A stretch of DNA of 64,000 nt. Source: Cephalotus follicularis (taxonomy: Eukaryota; Streptophyta; Magnoliopsida; Oxalidales; Cephalotaceae). Within the stretch, counting starts at the first letter, position 1. The number at the start of each line of letters is the position of its first letter. Under the pieces are notes generated by a model, which did no database searches, was not told the origin of the DNA, and saw nothing but the letters and a program-made list of their open reading frames with translations. Made by a program: the position numbers and the translations under genes. Where the stretch lies: the NCBI GenBank assembly GCA_001972305.1, contig BDDD01000360.1, positions 309,398 through 373,397 on the forward strand. Reading direction: 5' to 3'. This document shows, piece after piece, positions 13,691 through 26,400 of this stretch.

Positions 13691-14033
13691 CTGCAGATCA
13701 TGCTGATGAAAACATCGGCATAATATTTTCCCCATTTAAGCAAAACCTGTAATTTATTTTTCAGCGGCCACAATGATAGTTCATATTTTAATTGTCCAAT
13801 AGACTCAATCCATAAATGCTTAATGAAATATTTAATTCACATTGAAATAAGAAAACAATACAACTTAACTTTATATCATGCTTATAAAAATTGTAATAAG
13901 TTTACAAATAAACAGTTATAAATTGTATCAAAATCAACAAAATCAACCAAACTATGATTCAGAATCGCTATGGTCCGAGTCCGGAGATAACTGGGAGGGG
14001 TGGTACTGGTTCTGTGATGCACTCTGGTCAAAT

Positions 14034-17000
14034 CTAGATTGTCCCGACTGTGACGCTATCTAAGCGGCCACCATCTGGGTCAGTTGAGTCCTGAGCCTCA
14101 AACGTCGTATAAATCTGAGACATCTGCTGTCGTAGGTCTGTGACCTCCTCGCCATAGCCTGTGTTCATCCCAGGTCTAGCATATGGTGGTTTTGAAGTGA
14201 AGGGATGACTATGATTGCCCATTGCTGACGGAGTACGAAATGCTTGTGGTAGCATCTTCGTGGAAGTCATGTAGTTCCACAAGCCATGGTGTTGGGAACG
14301 GGCTCAAGCGCAAGAGAAAAAAGATATCAATTCAGACTTTAGGGTTTATGGTCGATTAATTTTAAATACCATCCAATTGATTAATCCTCAAGCAATTAGA
14401 TGCTCTAATCTAAGTCCAAATTATCCCAACGAGTGGCAAGGAACCCTAATTGAACAACCAATCAAACTGAAACACCAAAACCAAGCATAGGGCGAAACGG
14501 GTTGAAACACTAGGGTTTTCGTAAACCCTATAAATGGACTCCAAGATTGGCTCACAAGGAAACACACAAACCCTAGCCAAAAGTCCAATCAACCCAAACC
14601 CAAACATCCCTAACCCTAAGGGATGACAAGTAAACCACCAAGAGGGCAAGGGGTTCAACAAGGGTTCTCTAACCCGAGTTCCAACCCGCTGCCACGACCA
14701 CATGAACAAGAAGAGAAGAGATTTTTACCAAGGTGAATACTCCTTCCTTCAAGTCAAGCTCCCTCTACCCTTTGAATCCAAGAACTCCAAGCTCCTCCTC
14801 AAACCACGAATAAGGAAGATCAAGGATTAAAGCCAAGTGTTTACCCTACACTAAATCACTCTAGGTAAAGATAAGATGCAGGGTACTAGTTATCTCCACC
14901 TATAATTAACTTTGAGTGGTGAAAGGAGGGTTAAAAATGGCTGCAAAATGAACCAGGTGTTTTAGGCGTCAACGCATAGGTGATGGCGTCGACGCGTAAG
15001 ATAGAAGCAAGAAGAAGAGAGAGGGCAAGGAAGAAGAGAGACGGAGAGGAACAAGAGAAGCGTGTTTATCAAGCTTTGACCTATTGCAATAAGATATTTA
15101 TAGTGTTTGACTTCTCTCTCTTACTTTATCCAAAAAATCACACCAATTTCTCTCAAGTCAGGTGAGATGCCGTGTGTCAGCCAGGATGGCATCAACGTCA
15201 TACGTATCATCCTATCTTGGCGTCAACGCCAACGATAAGATGAAACAGGCGAGTAGTCTTTTCTTATCTTAGCGTTGACGCATAAACCTCACAGCGTCAA
15301 CGCGTAAGTCACTGTTTAAAAATCTTCAACGCATGCTCTCCATAGCGTTAACGCCCAGGGACTCTATCCAGTTATGGCGTCGACGTTTAAGCTACTCGTT
15401 TTATCAGCGTCAACGCATGCTCTCCATAGCGTTAACGCCCAGCAACTCAACTAGACATGGCGTCGACGCATGCTCTCCATGGCATTGACGCCTAAGACAA
15501 AGATGAGACAATCTCTTCTCTTTTCAAAAAACCCTTCGCATGGAATATTTTATCGTGGCATTGCATGGACCTAAATCCATCAAATGAAATACTCACTAGC
15601 AAAGAAACATCTTCCCTGATGTTGTCCTTTCACTAAATGATATGTGTCCCACCACATATCAACCTGTTCAAAGTCAGGCATGACCCGAAAGCCTGTCGAT
15701 CTCCGGTATGATGATAAATTCCCAGTACACTCCGATATCTGGTACGACCATTCTGATAGTCACCGACTATCAAAACAGCCCTGGTGTGAGCGCCAGTCAC
15801 CCTCGGATCTGTGTATTACCATGTCTATCAATCATGGTCCGAATAGCCAGTCGCTTTATCCAGTCATTGGCATATGTGTCATGTTTCTCTCGTCATACTT
15901 GTCTCCGATCGCAGCCTAGGGTTTGGATAAATGTCACCATAGTATTGTTGCGATAACTATGAATCTATGATCGCACTGAGACTATTGGTAGACCTCCCAC
16001 GGGAACCTCTTGTTCCCAGTCCACGTATGCCTTATCAGGACTTTTAAGTCTGCAACATACATAGATAAATAGAGCCGGTCACCCTCAGCCCAGGTATGAC
16101 GATCCCCTATTGCGCGCTCGCCCATACATCTCAATGCATCTCCCACAAGACCCAAAGACAACCCTTTTGTTAGAACATGGCTAGTGCTGGGAAAGGCGGA
16201 AATCAAATTCAAGCAGTCACCACACAATGCATGCCAGTCATTTAGGTCAAAGGAGACAACGCAGGCTATAGACCTACTAGTCACCATAGACTATACACTA
16301 CTAAGACCATAGGAATCCTATTGACATTGGGTATTGACTATCCAAATAGGTTTCCTATTGGTGAGTCATTTCAGTGTCACGCTCTCTAACATACACCTCA
16401 CATTTAGCTTTAGGGATAAACCCAAATGGCTACGAGATAACCATCCTCCACTGCTAACCCGGGAGCAAGCTTAACGTGACAAGTCTTCACGGTTCATCTA
16501 TGGCCCAAAGAAAGTGAACCTATGACTTGGAACGGTTTGTCACTGGGAGTAAGGATCTCATTCTCATAGCCCTCTTGGCACGAGATCCAACCCCTTTGTT
16601 GTGACAGGGCGATATATGACATACAGTTAATTACAAATAATTATTCTATTCCTTTTGGTTGGTTGGGATGAGGCACGTAGCCTTGCCAATATAAAAGAAT
16701 ATGCACATGAAATATGAATGAAATTCAGAATTGTATAAATCAATAGTGTATATATATACAAACGAGCCATATCGTGGCATACAGGGACACCCCTAACCTA
16801 ACACATGGATCTTGCCCTTTCGCGTACCTCTGGTCACCTCCATCCATGCCACGACGTTGAAAGACCCCTCCGCAGTATTTGACTCACTAGTAGCCTTGTA
16901 CTTTTCCTACAAAAAAATACAAGTTTAATCAGTTAAGTAATTAAGATATAAATGGTAATTGACATATTCATTATAGTTTGTGACTCACCACTTTCTCCAT

Positions 17001-18130
17001 TACAATAGGAGGTGGAAGAGTGTCCTCCTTCACCCTCCGATGGGTGTCGTAGTATACATCCCCAATATTTTTTCCCTTGGCCTCCTGAAAGTCAAATGCT
17101 ATTTCGTGAGATATTTGAAACACAAATTAAGTTTATTAATCACTATAGTTACAAATTAAGTTTATTACCAACCCTAATCTTAAGTTGCCTCTCCATCATG
17201 TAGCTACTGCCAGTGTAGGTGATGTGTGATTCGTTCGCCCTATTGGTGGCATTTGTTCTTGCCTTCTTCTGAAAATCCTTTGACATCCAGATGTCCACCA
17301 TCTGATCCCACATTGGCTTTGGTATCTTTGTTGGGCGATGCCGCTTGCACTCAAGACTCATCTGATGCACACTAGCATTTGTCATCGACTTATTTCTAAA
17401 TTTATGCATCCACTTTGGGTAATTCTCCTACATGTAACTATGAAATGCATGTCTGTTGTGTGGATTAGATGGCAGAAAGTGGAAGTACTCCTAAAAAATA
17501 TCAATGTCAAATAACATCAAAAATAAAAATATTTTGAATAATATTAATTGTTAACTGGAAAAGTTTTACTCACTAGTAGCTTCTCCCATATTAGTTATTT
17601 TTCAGAATCAGGCCACTGGCTCCACGTGGTCCAAGGATGCAGTATTCTGTCCTTGATGATGACCGCTTAGTGTTCTTCACATCCATGTCCTCAAAACAGT
17701 TGTAATTAAATAAATATTAACACCAATATGATAGGTTAGTTTTAAAAAAATGTACTGAAATTACTTATTACTTACCCATTGGCACTGATATGATGAACAG
17801 GCTGAGAACCCTCCACCCCCTGTGGAGGCAAGTCTGCTTCCCTACTAGCTCCCTTCATCCGTCACTGATGAGAACCTGATTCAAAAACATAGTTACGTTT
17901 TACTGTAAATATACATAACAAAATATAACAAAAAAGTTTCGACAATACGAAAAACAGTTTAAGGTGAAATATTGTGACATAATAAATTTCCTTACTAGCA
18001 CTGGGAACATCGGTATCCTGCTCCCGTGTGTCTAACTCCATGTTGTCCGACTTGTGACGCGTAGAACCGGAAGCTGTGGTGGAAGCTCCAGCAATAGAGG
18101 AACGTGTCACCTTACGTGGAATCTTTGCAA
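14034..18130 (-). pseudogene. TNPA-like CACTA protein (plant transposase, Ptta/En/Spm type), broken
   Basis: Several exons on the - strand can be matched one to one with the copy in CACTA-2. They are a basic/acidic N-terminal piece at about 17998-18128, pieces at 17776-17876 and 17575-17708, the core exon at about 17160-17490, an exon at about 17000-17090 (ending PPPIVMEKV before a GTGAGT donor), and a last exon at about 16804-16909 continued at 14034-14289. The core exon has RTNATNRANESHITYTGSS, the hallmark of the Transposase_24/Ptta-En-Spm family. The En/Spm counterpart binds subterminal repeats and helps transposition. Breaks: an in-frame TGA in the second piece, a stop before ENYPKW, and solo LTR J inserted in the last exon between 16803 and 14290. 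Confidence 0.85.
14290..16803 (-). mobile_element. Solo LTR J inside the TNPA-like gene
   Basis: It opens TGTTGGGAACGGGCTC at 14290 and closes CCTAACCTAACA at 16803 in + coordinates, with perfect TSD CATGG at 14285-14289 and 16804-16808. Comparison with uninterrupted CACTA-2 (60340-60400) confirms the site. A TATA-like TATAAATATC read on the - strand near 15100, followed by CT-rich sequence, suggests - orientation. Repeated GGCGTCGACGC/GCGTCAACGC motifs lie at 14966-15500. No coding region and no second LTR, so it is a solo LTR of an unassigned family. Confidence 0.85.
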
Positions 18131-18188
18131 GAACTCGCCGTATTTAAAAACAATACACATTTTATACAGTTGTTCTACTATATATTAT

Positions 18189-18852
18189 TGTTGTGACAAA
18201 CAGCGGAAAACACAAGATAGCAACCAAACAAATAAAACAAAGAACGACACAAAACAAAACAATGATTTACGTTGTTTGATCAATGTGATCTACATCCACG
18301 GGCAAGGGAGAGGAATTCCACTAAATCAAACGAAAGAGTTACAAGTTACAAAGATCGATTGAGCCGATCACCACAGACAAAACTTGTTTCTCTCTCTAAC
18401 AACAGCTTACAGCCGCTCAAAGACTTAAGCTTAAACTATTCTCTCCAAAATGTACTTTACAAGTGAGAACATAACATATATATATACTCTCATAAAAGCC
18501 TAATCCGACTAGAAAGAGGAGTCCTATTCAGCCTCGACTTAGGAGTCCTACTTCGACTTTACTAAAGAGTCCTACTTCGAATAGGTTTAATATAGGCAAA
18601 GCGTTAGTGTTCTGACTACTTCCCGAGAAGTCTTCTAGGCAGCCGAGAGCTCGGACTACTGTTTCTCGGATGGTCTGTCAGAGCGCTGAGTGCTCTGACC
18701 TCTATTGCTTGAGGTCTGCCAAAGTCTTCTTTGGTCTGCCGAAGAGTCGAGTGCTCTGACTTCTCTTCTCTGGTAGTCTGCTTGATAGTCTGAGTGCTCG
18801 AACTTCCTTCTCTGGATTGGGTCGTACCAAAAATTCAAGACATATTTTAACA
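18189..18852 (-). mobile_element. Solo copia-type LTR K (664 bp)
   Basis: On the - strand it opens TGTTAAAATATG at 18852 and closes GTCACAACA at 18189; TSD ATTAT is perfect at 18184-18188 and 18853-18857. A TATATATATGTTATG stretch near 18475 is followed on the - strand by a short leader, as in copia LTRs. It lies between the two CACTA genes. It has its own palindromic motifs (AGAGCGCTGAGTGCTCTGAC at 18679). Confidence 0.88.
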
Positions 18853-21758
18853 ATTATCAAATTATAATGTCATGCTAAATTAGAATATTAAGAATACTAT
18901 TGCAAACTTCCTTTACTACATATACTACACTATTAACTTACAGTTTAATTTATGTTATCAATATCCATGTCGTCTCAACTATCGGAATCATATTCCATCA
19001 CTTCGTCCTCCTCATTCATGTCAGAATCCTCCTCTTCCCATTCATATTCCTCATCATCTGTGTGGTCATGGTCTGACGTAGGATCCCTTATTCAAACATT
19101 TGGAGGCAATACTACCTCTTCCCCTTCCCATCTCTTCGATGAGAATCATCACTTTCAAGACTTACATTATCTATAAATGACCGTAGTGGCCTATTGTCGA
19201 CATCTTCTTGAAATGTCAAATCCATACCCAAATCATCGCCATCTTCTTCTTCATAATCATGAAGGATTTAAGCATTCCTGGGTTTCGTTTTTATCAGAGT
19301 AAGCCACCCATTGTACCTATGATCGTTGGAAACGCTGGGTGCGTAGAACACTTACACAGCTTGACTTGCCAGCAGGAACGACTCTTAAGTAAGGAGTTTC
19401 TTTTTTTGGGTTCAAACGAACAATCCCAAACTCATCTAATCTAGTACCTCTCTCTGAAGTATCAACCCAATCACACTTGAATAAAGCAACTTTGTTGTCT
19501 TTTCTGTAGAAATCAAATTCTACAACGTCGACCAAGGCTCCGTAGAAGTCACTACAACTATCATTCCTAGTGTTCCCTTTGATCATGACACCCCAATTTG
19601 AGTTGTTGAGGTCCTCAATGCATCTTTGGTGTGAAACTTGCACCCGTTGATGACATACCCCTTCCACGACCTTACTTTCGTACCAGGTCCACTCGCTAAA
19701 TTTCGTACACGGGCATCAACTTCCTTGTCATTCTTAACCTATTAAGTGTGCAATGTATACACACAGAATATAGAAATCAATATCAACACTTAAAAAATAT
19801 GAAACTGATAGACGCTTTGTTGACAGAGTATGCATTACTTACACGGCCTTGAAACCATTTGACAAAGTGTGCATTGCATTCTTCTTCAATTTGTTTGGGG
19901 GTAATATTGGGATTTAATTCACTGACTAGTTGTTCGTACTCACTACAACAAAGAATATAAGTGAGATTACATGTTCAAATTGGACAATTCATATAAATAA
20001 AGTACAAACTTAGTAAAATATATACGTATACTTACTCAACCAAATAGCTGACTTCATTACAGTTCAAAAAGATGTACAAATATGCAGCGTCATACTCTCT
20101 GCCTATCATATCTCTTTTATATTTCTTGCCCAGTGCTTTACCCGAATGACTAAATATGGATAGCAATCCATTACTTGCAACGACACCTCTATCGCAGTTT
20201 CGATCAGGTCTATTCAACATTGTCGGGACATCAGGTTCGAAATAATATGAACAAAACGTTGTCAACTCGCAAACAATGTATGCCTCAGAAATCGACCCTT
20301 CCACATAAGCTTTGTTCTTAACCATCTTTCTAAGATCGTTCAACTCTCTACAATTAAATATGTAATTGGAATGCATGACACAGAGATGAACATTCTCAGA
20401 AAGTGCTTTAACAAGTACATGTACCTCTCAATTGGATATATCCACGCATTTTGAATCGGCCCACATACTTTCGTTCCGTAATCTAAGTGGACGAGAAGAT
20501 GTTCCATTGAATAAAAAAAGATGGAGGAAATATCTTCTCGATTTTGCAAATTGTTTGAACAATGTTACTCTGGAGCGAGTCCATCTTCGCAGCACTACTC
20601 GATGTTGAGTATATATTCCGAAAAAAACTCACTGACCTCTACCAATACGACAATGATATTTCTCGACAAGAACTCAAAAAATGCAATCCGAAGAAGCCTC
20701 TGCATGAAGACATGGCAATCATGGCTCTTCAAACCCGAAACCTTACACTCTAAAACATTCACACACTAAGATATGTTTGAGGAATAGCCATCCGAAAACC
20801 TAATCTTTGTCATCCATTCACATACTTGTCTGACTTGTTCACTGTTCAATGAATATTTTGCTGGCGGCAACATGAACCGCCCATCCACCTCTTCTGCATG
20901 CAATTCAGTCCTTATTCTTAACTCTTTTAGATCAAGTCGAGCATGTAGGTGGTCCTTTGTTTTTCCTTTCACATTCATGATCGTGTTGAATATATTTTCA
21001 AATACATTGTTCTCGATGTGCACGACGTCCAACTTGTGTCTGACTAGTACTTTACTCCAATAAGGAAGTTCACAAAAGATTAGTCCAATTATGTACTCTC
21101 CCGAACCCAGGAATCTTAATAGCTGGTACACCTTTTCCAAACACAACTTCATTCAACTCGGAGAGTTGATCCTCTCCCTCGTCCCCTAATAACATCTCCA
21201 CACCCACCTCAGTCACCCGTCTACCCTTCAAGAATTTTTTATTGTCTCTTCTAAATTGGTGGTCTATGGGCAACAACTGACGATGACAGTCAAACCACGA
21301 ACGTTTTCGACTATGCTTCAATCAAAAACCCTTAGTCCGACCCATGCACTAGGGGCATGCCAAATGACCATGAGTACTCCAGCCTAACAGCATTCCATAG
21401 GCAGGAAAGTCAATAATCCTCCACATTAAAGCTGCCCTCATCTGAAAGTTCTTCTTGCGCAATGCAGCATAGGTTTCAACTCCAGTTTCACACAACATCT
21501 TCAACTCATCAACAAGTGGACGTAAAAACACATCAATATCTTTCCCTGAGCTTTTCGGTCAAGGTATAATCAAGGACAAAAACATGAATGGCTTTGTCAT
21601 ACACACAAGGTGGAAGATTGTATGGGAAAACAAAAACAAGTCAGTAAGAGTAAACACTACTACTAACCCCAAAAGGATAGAACTCATCCATTGTTAATCC
21701 TACTTTAACATTGCACACATCTGTAGTAAAAGATAGAAAAGTAATATCAAAGTACTTC

Positions 21759-24209
21759 TATAACACCCCGCGCCCGTAGAACGGACACGTGGCATTACTC
21801 TCAATCCAATATACAATACAGTGGTCGGGACTAGTAATATAAAAATGCAGAAAAACTTAAAACTTTTCAATACATGTCATATGCAGAAGATACAGTACAA
21901 ATATTCATTCATGCGATACAATATGGTACAGTAGCAGTCATTATAAAAAACATTTGTTCAGTTACAATACTATGTCAGTCATTTCATTCCGATACTTTTC
22001 CATACAACACTAGTTTTTAGTCTCATCGGTACAATCTATAAGACGGCTCTGTCACTTACAAACGATCATGGGGTCGCACCGAAACTTCAATCCTTCTGTC
22101 CACTGCTACCTGCTGCCCTACCTATGCCGCACATAAAAGTACAACACATCCCCACCCCAAGGGATGGGGTTAGCCACACTGGCTAAGCAGAAACCTCATG
22201 CAGCGTGTATGCATGTACAATGTGCAATATCAGTGACTGTCTATGCAATATCAATGCATGACATGGCAAATGCATGAATACAATTAGCGATAGGACTATC
22301 CGTATGACACTGGCCCATAACAGAGCATATGGATAGGATCTATAACAATCAATCAATGGCAGACACTCAGTGGTGGTGTATAAAACACCCAATCAACCAA
22401 TCATATCCTATAGAGCATGCGACCTTGGGTCAGTACAATTTCAATCAATAGAAATGATCAATCCCGCGGAAGGTAGTCCTTCGAAAAAGGTGGGAGATCT
22501 ATCAACTTTTCTTAGACTGATCAGGTCTGGAACTCGTAGATCTTCCAACCTATGGCTGGGTCAATACAATTTCGATGAACTACAACCGAGGGAACTACTA
22601 TACCGTCAGGGAGCTACGGCCCTTAAGGGAGCATCAATCGTCAATCAATACAATACTGCTCGTCAGCAGGTCAATACAATACAATAAATGAAACAATCGA
22701 CAGAATAGGTGGACAGAGTCAACGACCTAACATGCCGACACGAATCATAAGGTCGCTCTATAAGATCCATACAATATAATCAATCTGTCAGTACAATGCC
22801 AATACAATGTCGATAAGTGGTGATGTCTAATGGAGAAATAGAAATATGCGACCAATGTTCCGAACTTAGACTCACGACACTTATGAATCAATCAATCAAT
22901 AGCCAATACACGGTGACAATCAAATAACGAGATAGGAAAGAACATCTATCCAGTCAAAGAAAGTCACTGGGTCATCGCCTATGGCTCAAGTTGTCACTTT
23001 ATCAATTTATCAATTCAATCTTTGAAAACCATGTAAAACTGTGTTTCAAACGCTTGAATACCTCAAGTGAGGCTCCGGTCAAGCGGCAATGTGAAAAGGA
23101 GTTGAAAACTAGCTTTAAAAAAGTTAAAAGTTCCATTCAGCCCGAAAGGCGTCGATGTCCTTGGCCAAAGACATCGATGCGTATCAGTGCATGCCTTTAA
23201 AACGGTAGAAGGACATCGACGTCTTTGAAAGACATCGATGTCTTTCTCTATTTGTATAGAGATCTGGCTGAAGGACGTTGATGTCTTTGAACAAAGACGT
23301 CGACACGATTCAATAAAAGTAACCTGGGAATGCGCATCGATGTTCGGCATCGATGTCTTTCCTGGGGAGAAGACATCTCAAGGTAAAGACGTCGATGTCT
23401 TTGCTGCGGAATCAAGGATACAACATTCTAAAGCGAAAGACATCGACGTCCATGGGCTAGGGTAGATGTCTTTACTGGGCAGGGTTGATTTTTGTGCAAA
23501 AAAAGTGGCCAATCTCAAGTCAAAATCCAATTTAAAGCCATTCTTTCAAAAACTATGGGTTAAAATCAATCATTTAAGGTTAGTACAACTTGCTACAACC
23601 TTCTAATTTCACTTTAATCCTTCTAGATCAGTCAGATTGAGGATATCAATAAAAACCCTAGTTTTTCAATTCTATACTATACAATACAATCATTCAATCA
23701 TTCAATCAATCATGCAATTCAATCAATCAAGCAATTAAGCAATAGGCAATACAAGTAGAGAAGTCCTACCTATAACCGAAGCTTCAACAGTTGAGCTTCC
23801 AATAAAATAATCAGTTGAAATCACCAACGAATCAACTGCTATCTCACTCAAACAGCAACCCACAACTAGCAATCACTATCCTTGATGATGAAGATACAAT
23901 CCGGGCTGCAAGGGAGCAAGATGGAGGCTGCTCAGCTAGAGAGAGAGAGGGGGGGAGAAGGATAGAGAGAGGGAGAAGAATGAGAATATGAGAGAATGAG
24001 AGTAAGAATTGACTTATATAGTCAATTCGGTCAATTCTCTGAAACTCAACCCAAAATCCTGATTATACATACATACAATCAATACCATAACAATAGGTAT
24101 AGACATACTTCAATTCAATACATTGCAATACGGTTCAATAAAATTCAGTACAATACAATACGGTACAATATATGCATGAACAGTACAAAAGGGAATTCGG
24201 GTCGTTACA
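21759..24209 (-). repeat. 3' LTR of gypsy F
   Basis: It aligns with 26401-28907 throughout (shared CGTGGCATTACTCTCAATCC, GGTAGTCCTTCGAAAAA, and the AAAGACATCGATGTCTTT block at about 23145-23470). A TATA-like CTTATATAG lies at 24013, read on the - strand, upstream of a CT-rich leader. Confidence 0.93.
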
Positions 24210-24222
24210 TTCTCCCTTCCTT
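24210..24222 (-). other. Polypurine tract of gypsy F
   Basis: On the - strand AAGGAAGGGAGAA lies directly before the 3' LTR start TGTAACGACCC. Confidence 0.85.
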
Positions 24223-24553
24223 AAAAGAATCTGGTCCCCAGATTCAACAGTCAATCGGTCAACAAACAGGAAGGGATATCTCTCTCTCATACCGTCCTCG
24301 CGCTCCCAAGTGCATTCCATTGAACCGTGATACTGTCAAAGAGCACTAGCCAATGAAATGGTCTTGTTCCTCAAAACTCTGATCTGTCTGTCAACAATCC
24401 ATCTGTCGAGAGAGAGAAATCAGGTTTTAAACCCCCATCAACAGCAGTAGCCACTTTCTGTAATTCCATGTCCACCATTTGGGCATCCCTGATCTGATCA
24501 AGCAATACAGGTTATACCCAATAAAAGCAACCTCTGATAGCCAAAATTCGCAC

Positions 24554-26060
24554 TTATTGTATTTGGCATACAATCGACGATCCCTCAAAATCTACAGTAC
24601 AATGTAGAAGTGCTGGGCATACTCCTCCTTGGTCCTGGAATTGACCAAGAGGTCGTTGATAGTCATAACACATTCGGAGTGATCTATCTTTCTTCTTGAC
24701 AAAAAGAATAGGTGCTCCCCAGGGTGAAGCACTAGGTCTTATGAAACCTGTGTCCATAAGATACTGTAATTGTATCTTTAACTCTTTCAATTCTATCGGT
24801 GCCATTCGGTACGGTGCTCGAGAAATCGGTGCAGTTCCCGATATCAAATCAACCATAAACACTATCTCTCGGTCAGGCGGTAACGAAGTCAAATCCCGAG
24901 GAAAAACATCTCTGAACTCGCAAACCACTGGAATATCCTCCAGTTCTGGCCGCCATCTATCTATATCAAGCACATATGCCAGAAACCCCTGGCATCCTTG
25001 TCGAAACAATCTGTCCGTATGCAAGGCCGAAATCATCAGAACAAACAATGGCTCTAAGGTCCCAAGGAATCGAAAAGGTGGTCATCCCAGAGGACTGAAA
25101 ACCACTACCTTTTAATGACAATCCACCTGAGCAAAGCTAGCAGACAACCAATCCATGCCCAGAATCACATCTAGGCTTTCCATAGGAAGAACAATAAGAT
25201 CGGCTAACAAGCAACGATCATCAATCTCAATAACACAATCTCTACACACTCGATCGGTGGTCGCCGACTCACCGAGAGGCGTGGACACTTCCATCGAGAA
25301 AGGAAGGCACTCTGGTTTCAAACCAACATAGGAGACAAAATGCAATGCAATGTATGAGTGTGATGAACCTGGGTCAATAAGAACCCGTGCAGGGAGCTGA
25401 AAGAGTTGAATAGTACCTCCAATCACAACATCAGACTCTGCTGCAGCACTCGGCTCCATAGCAAAAACTCTGGCCTGAATTGTCAGAGCAAAACTCATAG
25501 GCTATTTCCCTCTGGATTGCGAAGTCCCACGGGAAGAAAATGGTATACTAGTAGTCGGTCCCTGTGGAGGCGGTGACCTCTGTATCTGATCCATTCCTCT
25601 AGGACGAGAACTTTGAGGACAATTTTTAGCAATGTGGTCAGAGCTACCACAACCCAAGCAAAGACCCAAAAACCACCTACAATTCTCAGAAGTATGGTTG
25701 GTTTTCTGACAATGCACACAGGGAACCAAAGCACTATGATCACCACTTCCAGAAAATCTGGAAGGTGTACCCTGAGTAGGTGCTAAAGATCGGTCTCCTC
25801 GGCGTGCATTCCTCGATTTGCTTCTCCTCCGAGAACGGGACGGGTTCCCACTATCCTGATTTCTACCATGAGAACCAGGTGAGGGGCTACTATCAGTCTT
25901 CTATGATTTAGCACTTCCACTCTCACTACCACTATGCCAAGAAGAAGGAGTAGGCCTGGTGCAGGCTATATATCTCATCAATTTAGCCTCCGCTGCAATA
26001 TCTTCAAGCTGCATAGCTCGGGAAGAAATATCTGATATGGAGGTCAATCCCACCAGTTCA
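24554..26060 (-). pseudogene. Gypsy F gag-protease-RT remnant with a large pol deletion
   Basis: Reading down the - strand: a Ser/Arg-rich gag end, then two adjacent CCHC zinc knuckles at about 25640-25729 (CVHCQKTNHTSENC and CLGCGSSDHIAKNC), then a retropepsin domain at 25112-25498 with LIDPGSSHSYI and the ILGMDWL motif, then the N-terminal fingers of reverse transcriptase at about 24690-25048 (APYRMAPIELKELK, ILFVKKKD). At about 24680 the sequence jumps from the conserved YDYQ(Q) region straight to the thumb region ([22 protein letters not shown]) with no catalytic DD motif between, and RNase H and integrase are missing. This copy cannot encode its own replication enzymes. Confidence 0.88.
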
Positions 26061-26385
26061 TTCATTCGATCGGTCAATCAATCATTCGGTTCAATTACTA
26101 TCCGCTTGAAAACAACCCATAGCAAAACAATACGATCGATAACAATACAATGCGATCATTGACAATACGATATGATTAATAGCGATTCAATCTATAACGA
26201 TACACTGGCCATCCATACTCAATTCGGACAACAAAGGTGATCAGATACAATCTCTTTCAATTCCAATATCAATCTCTTCTCCAAAATAAACAATAGCATG
26301 AATTGATAAGAACCTACATCATGCAAATCCATTCAATCTATCTCAATCAACACATTAATATACTTCGCTAGCAGGCCAACCAATG

Positions 26386-26397
26386 TCTCTGATACCT
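26386..26397 (-). other. Primer binding site of gypsy F (tRNA-iMet type)
   Basis: On the - strand AGGTATCAGAGA follows the 5' LTR end; it matches the common plant PBS TGGTATCAGAGC except at the ends. Confidence 0.75.
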
Positions 26398-26400
26398 TTC

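Noticed and set aside
14390..14640. Several AACCCTA motifs as possible interstitial telomere repeat
   Set aside because: They are isolated, on mixed strands and not in tandem; they belong to LTR J.
22370..22687. Similar open frames in three LTR copies (22370-22687 +, 27086-27328 +, 35393-35665 -)
   Set aside because: They look conserved only because the LTRs of F and I are homologous. They are antisense to the element and have no recognisable domain.
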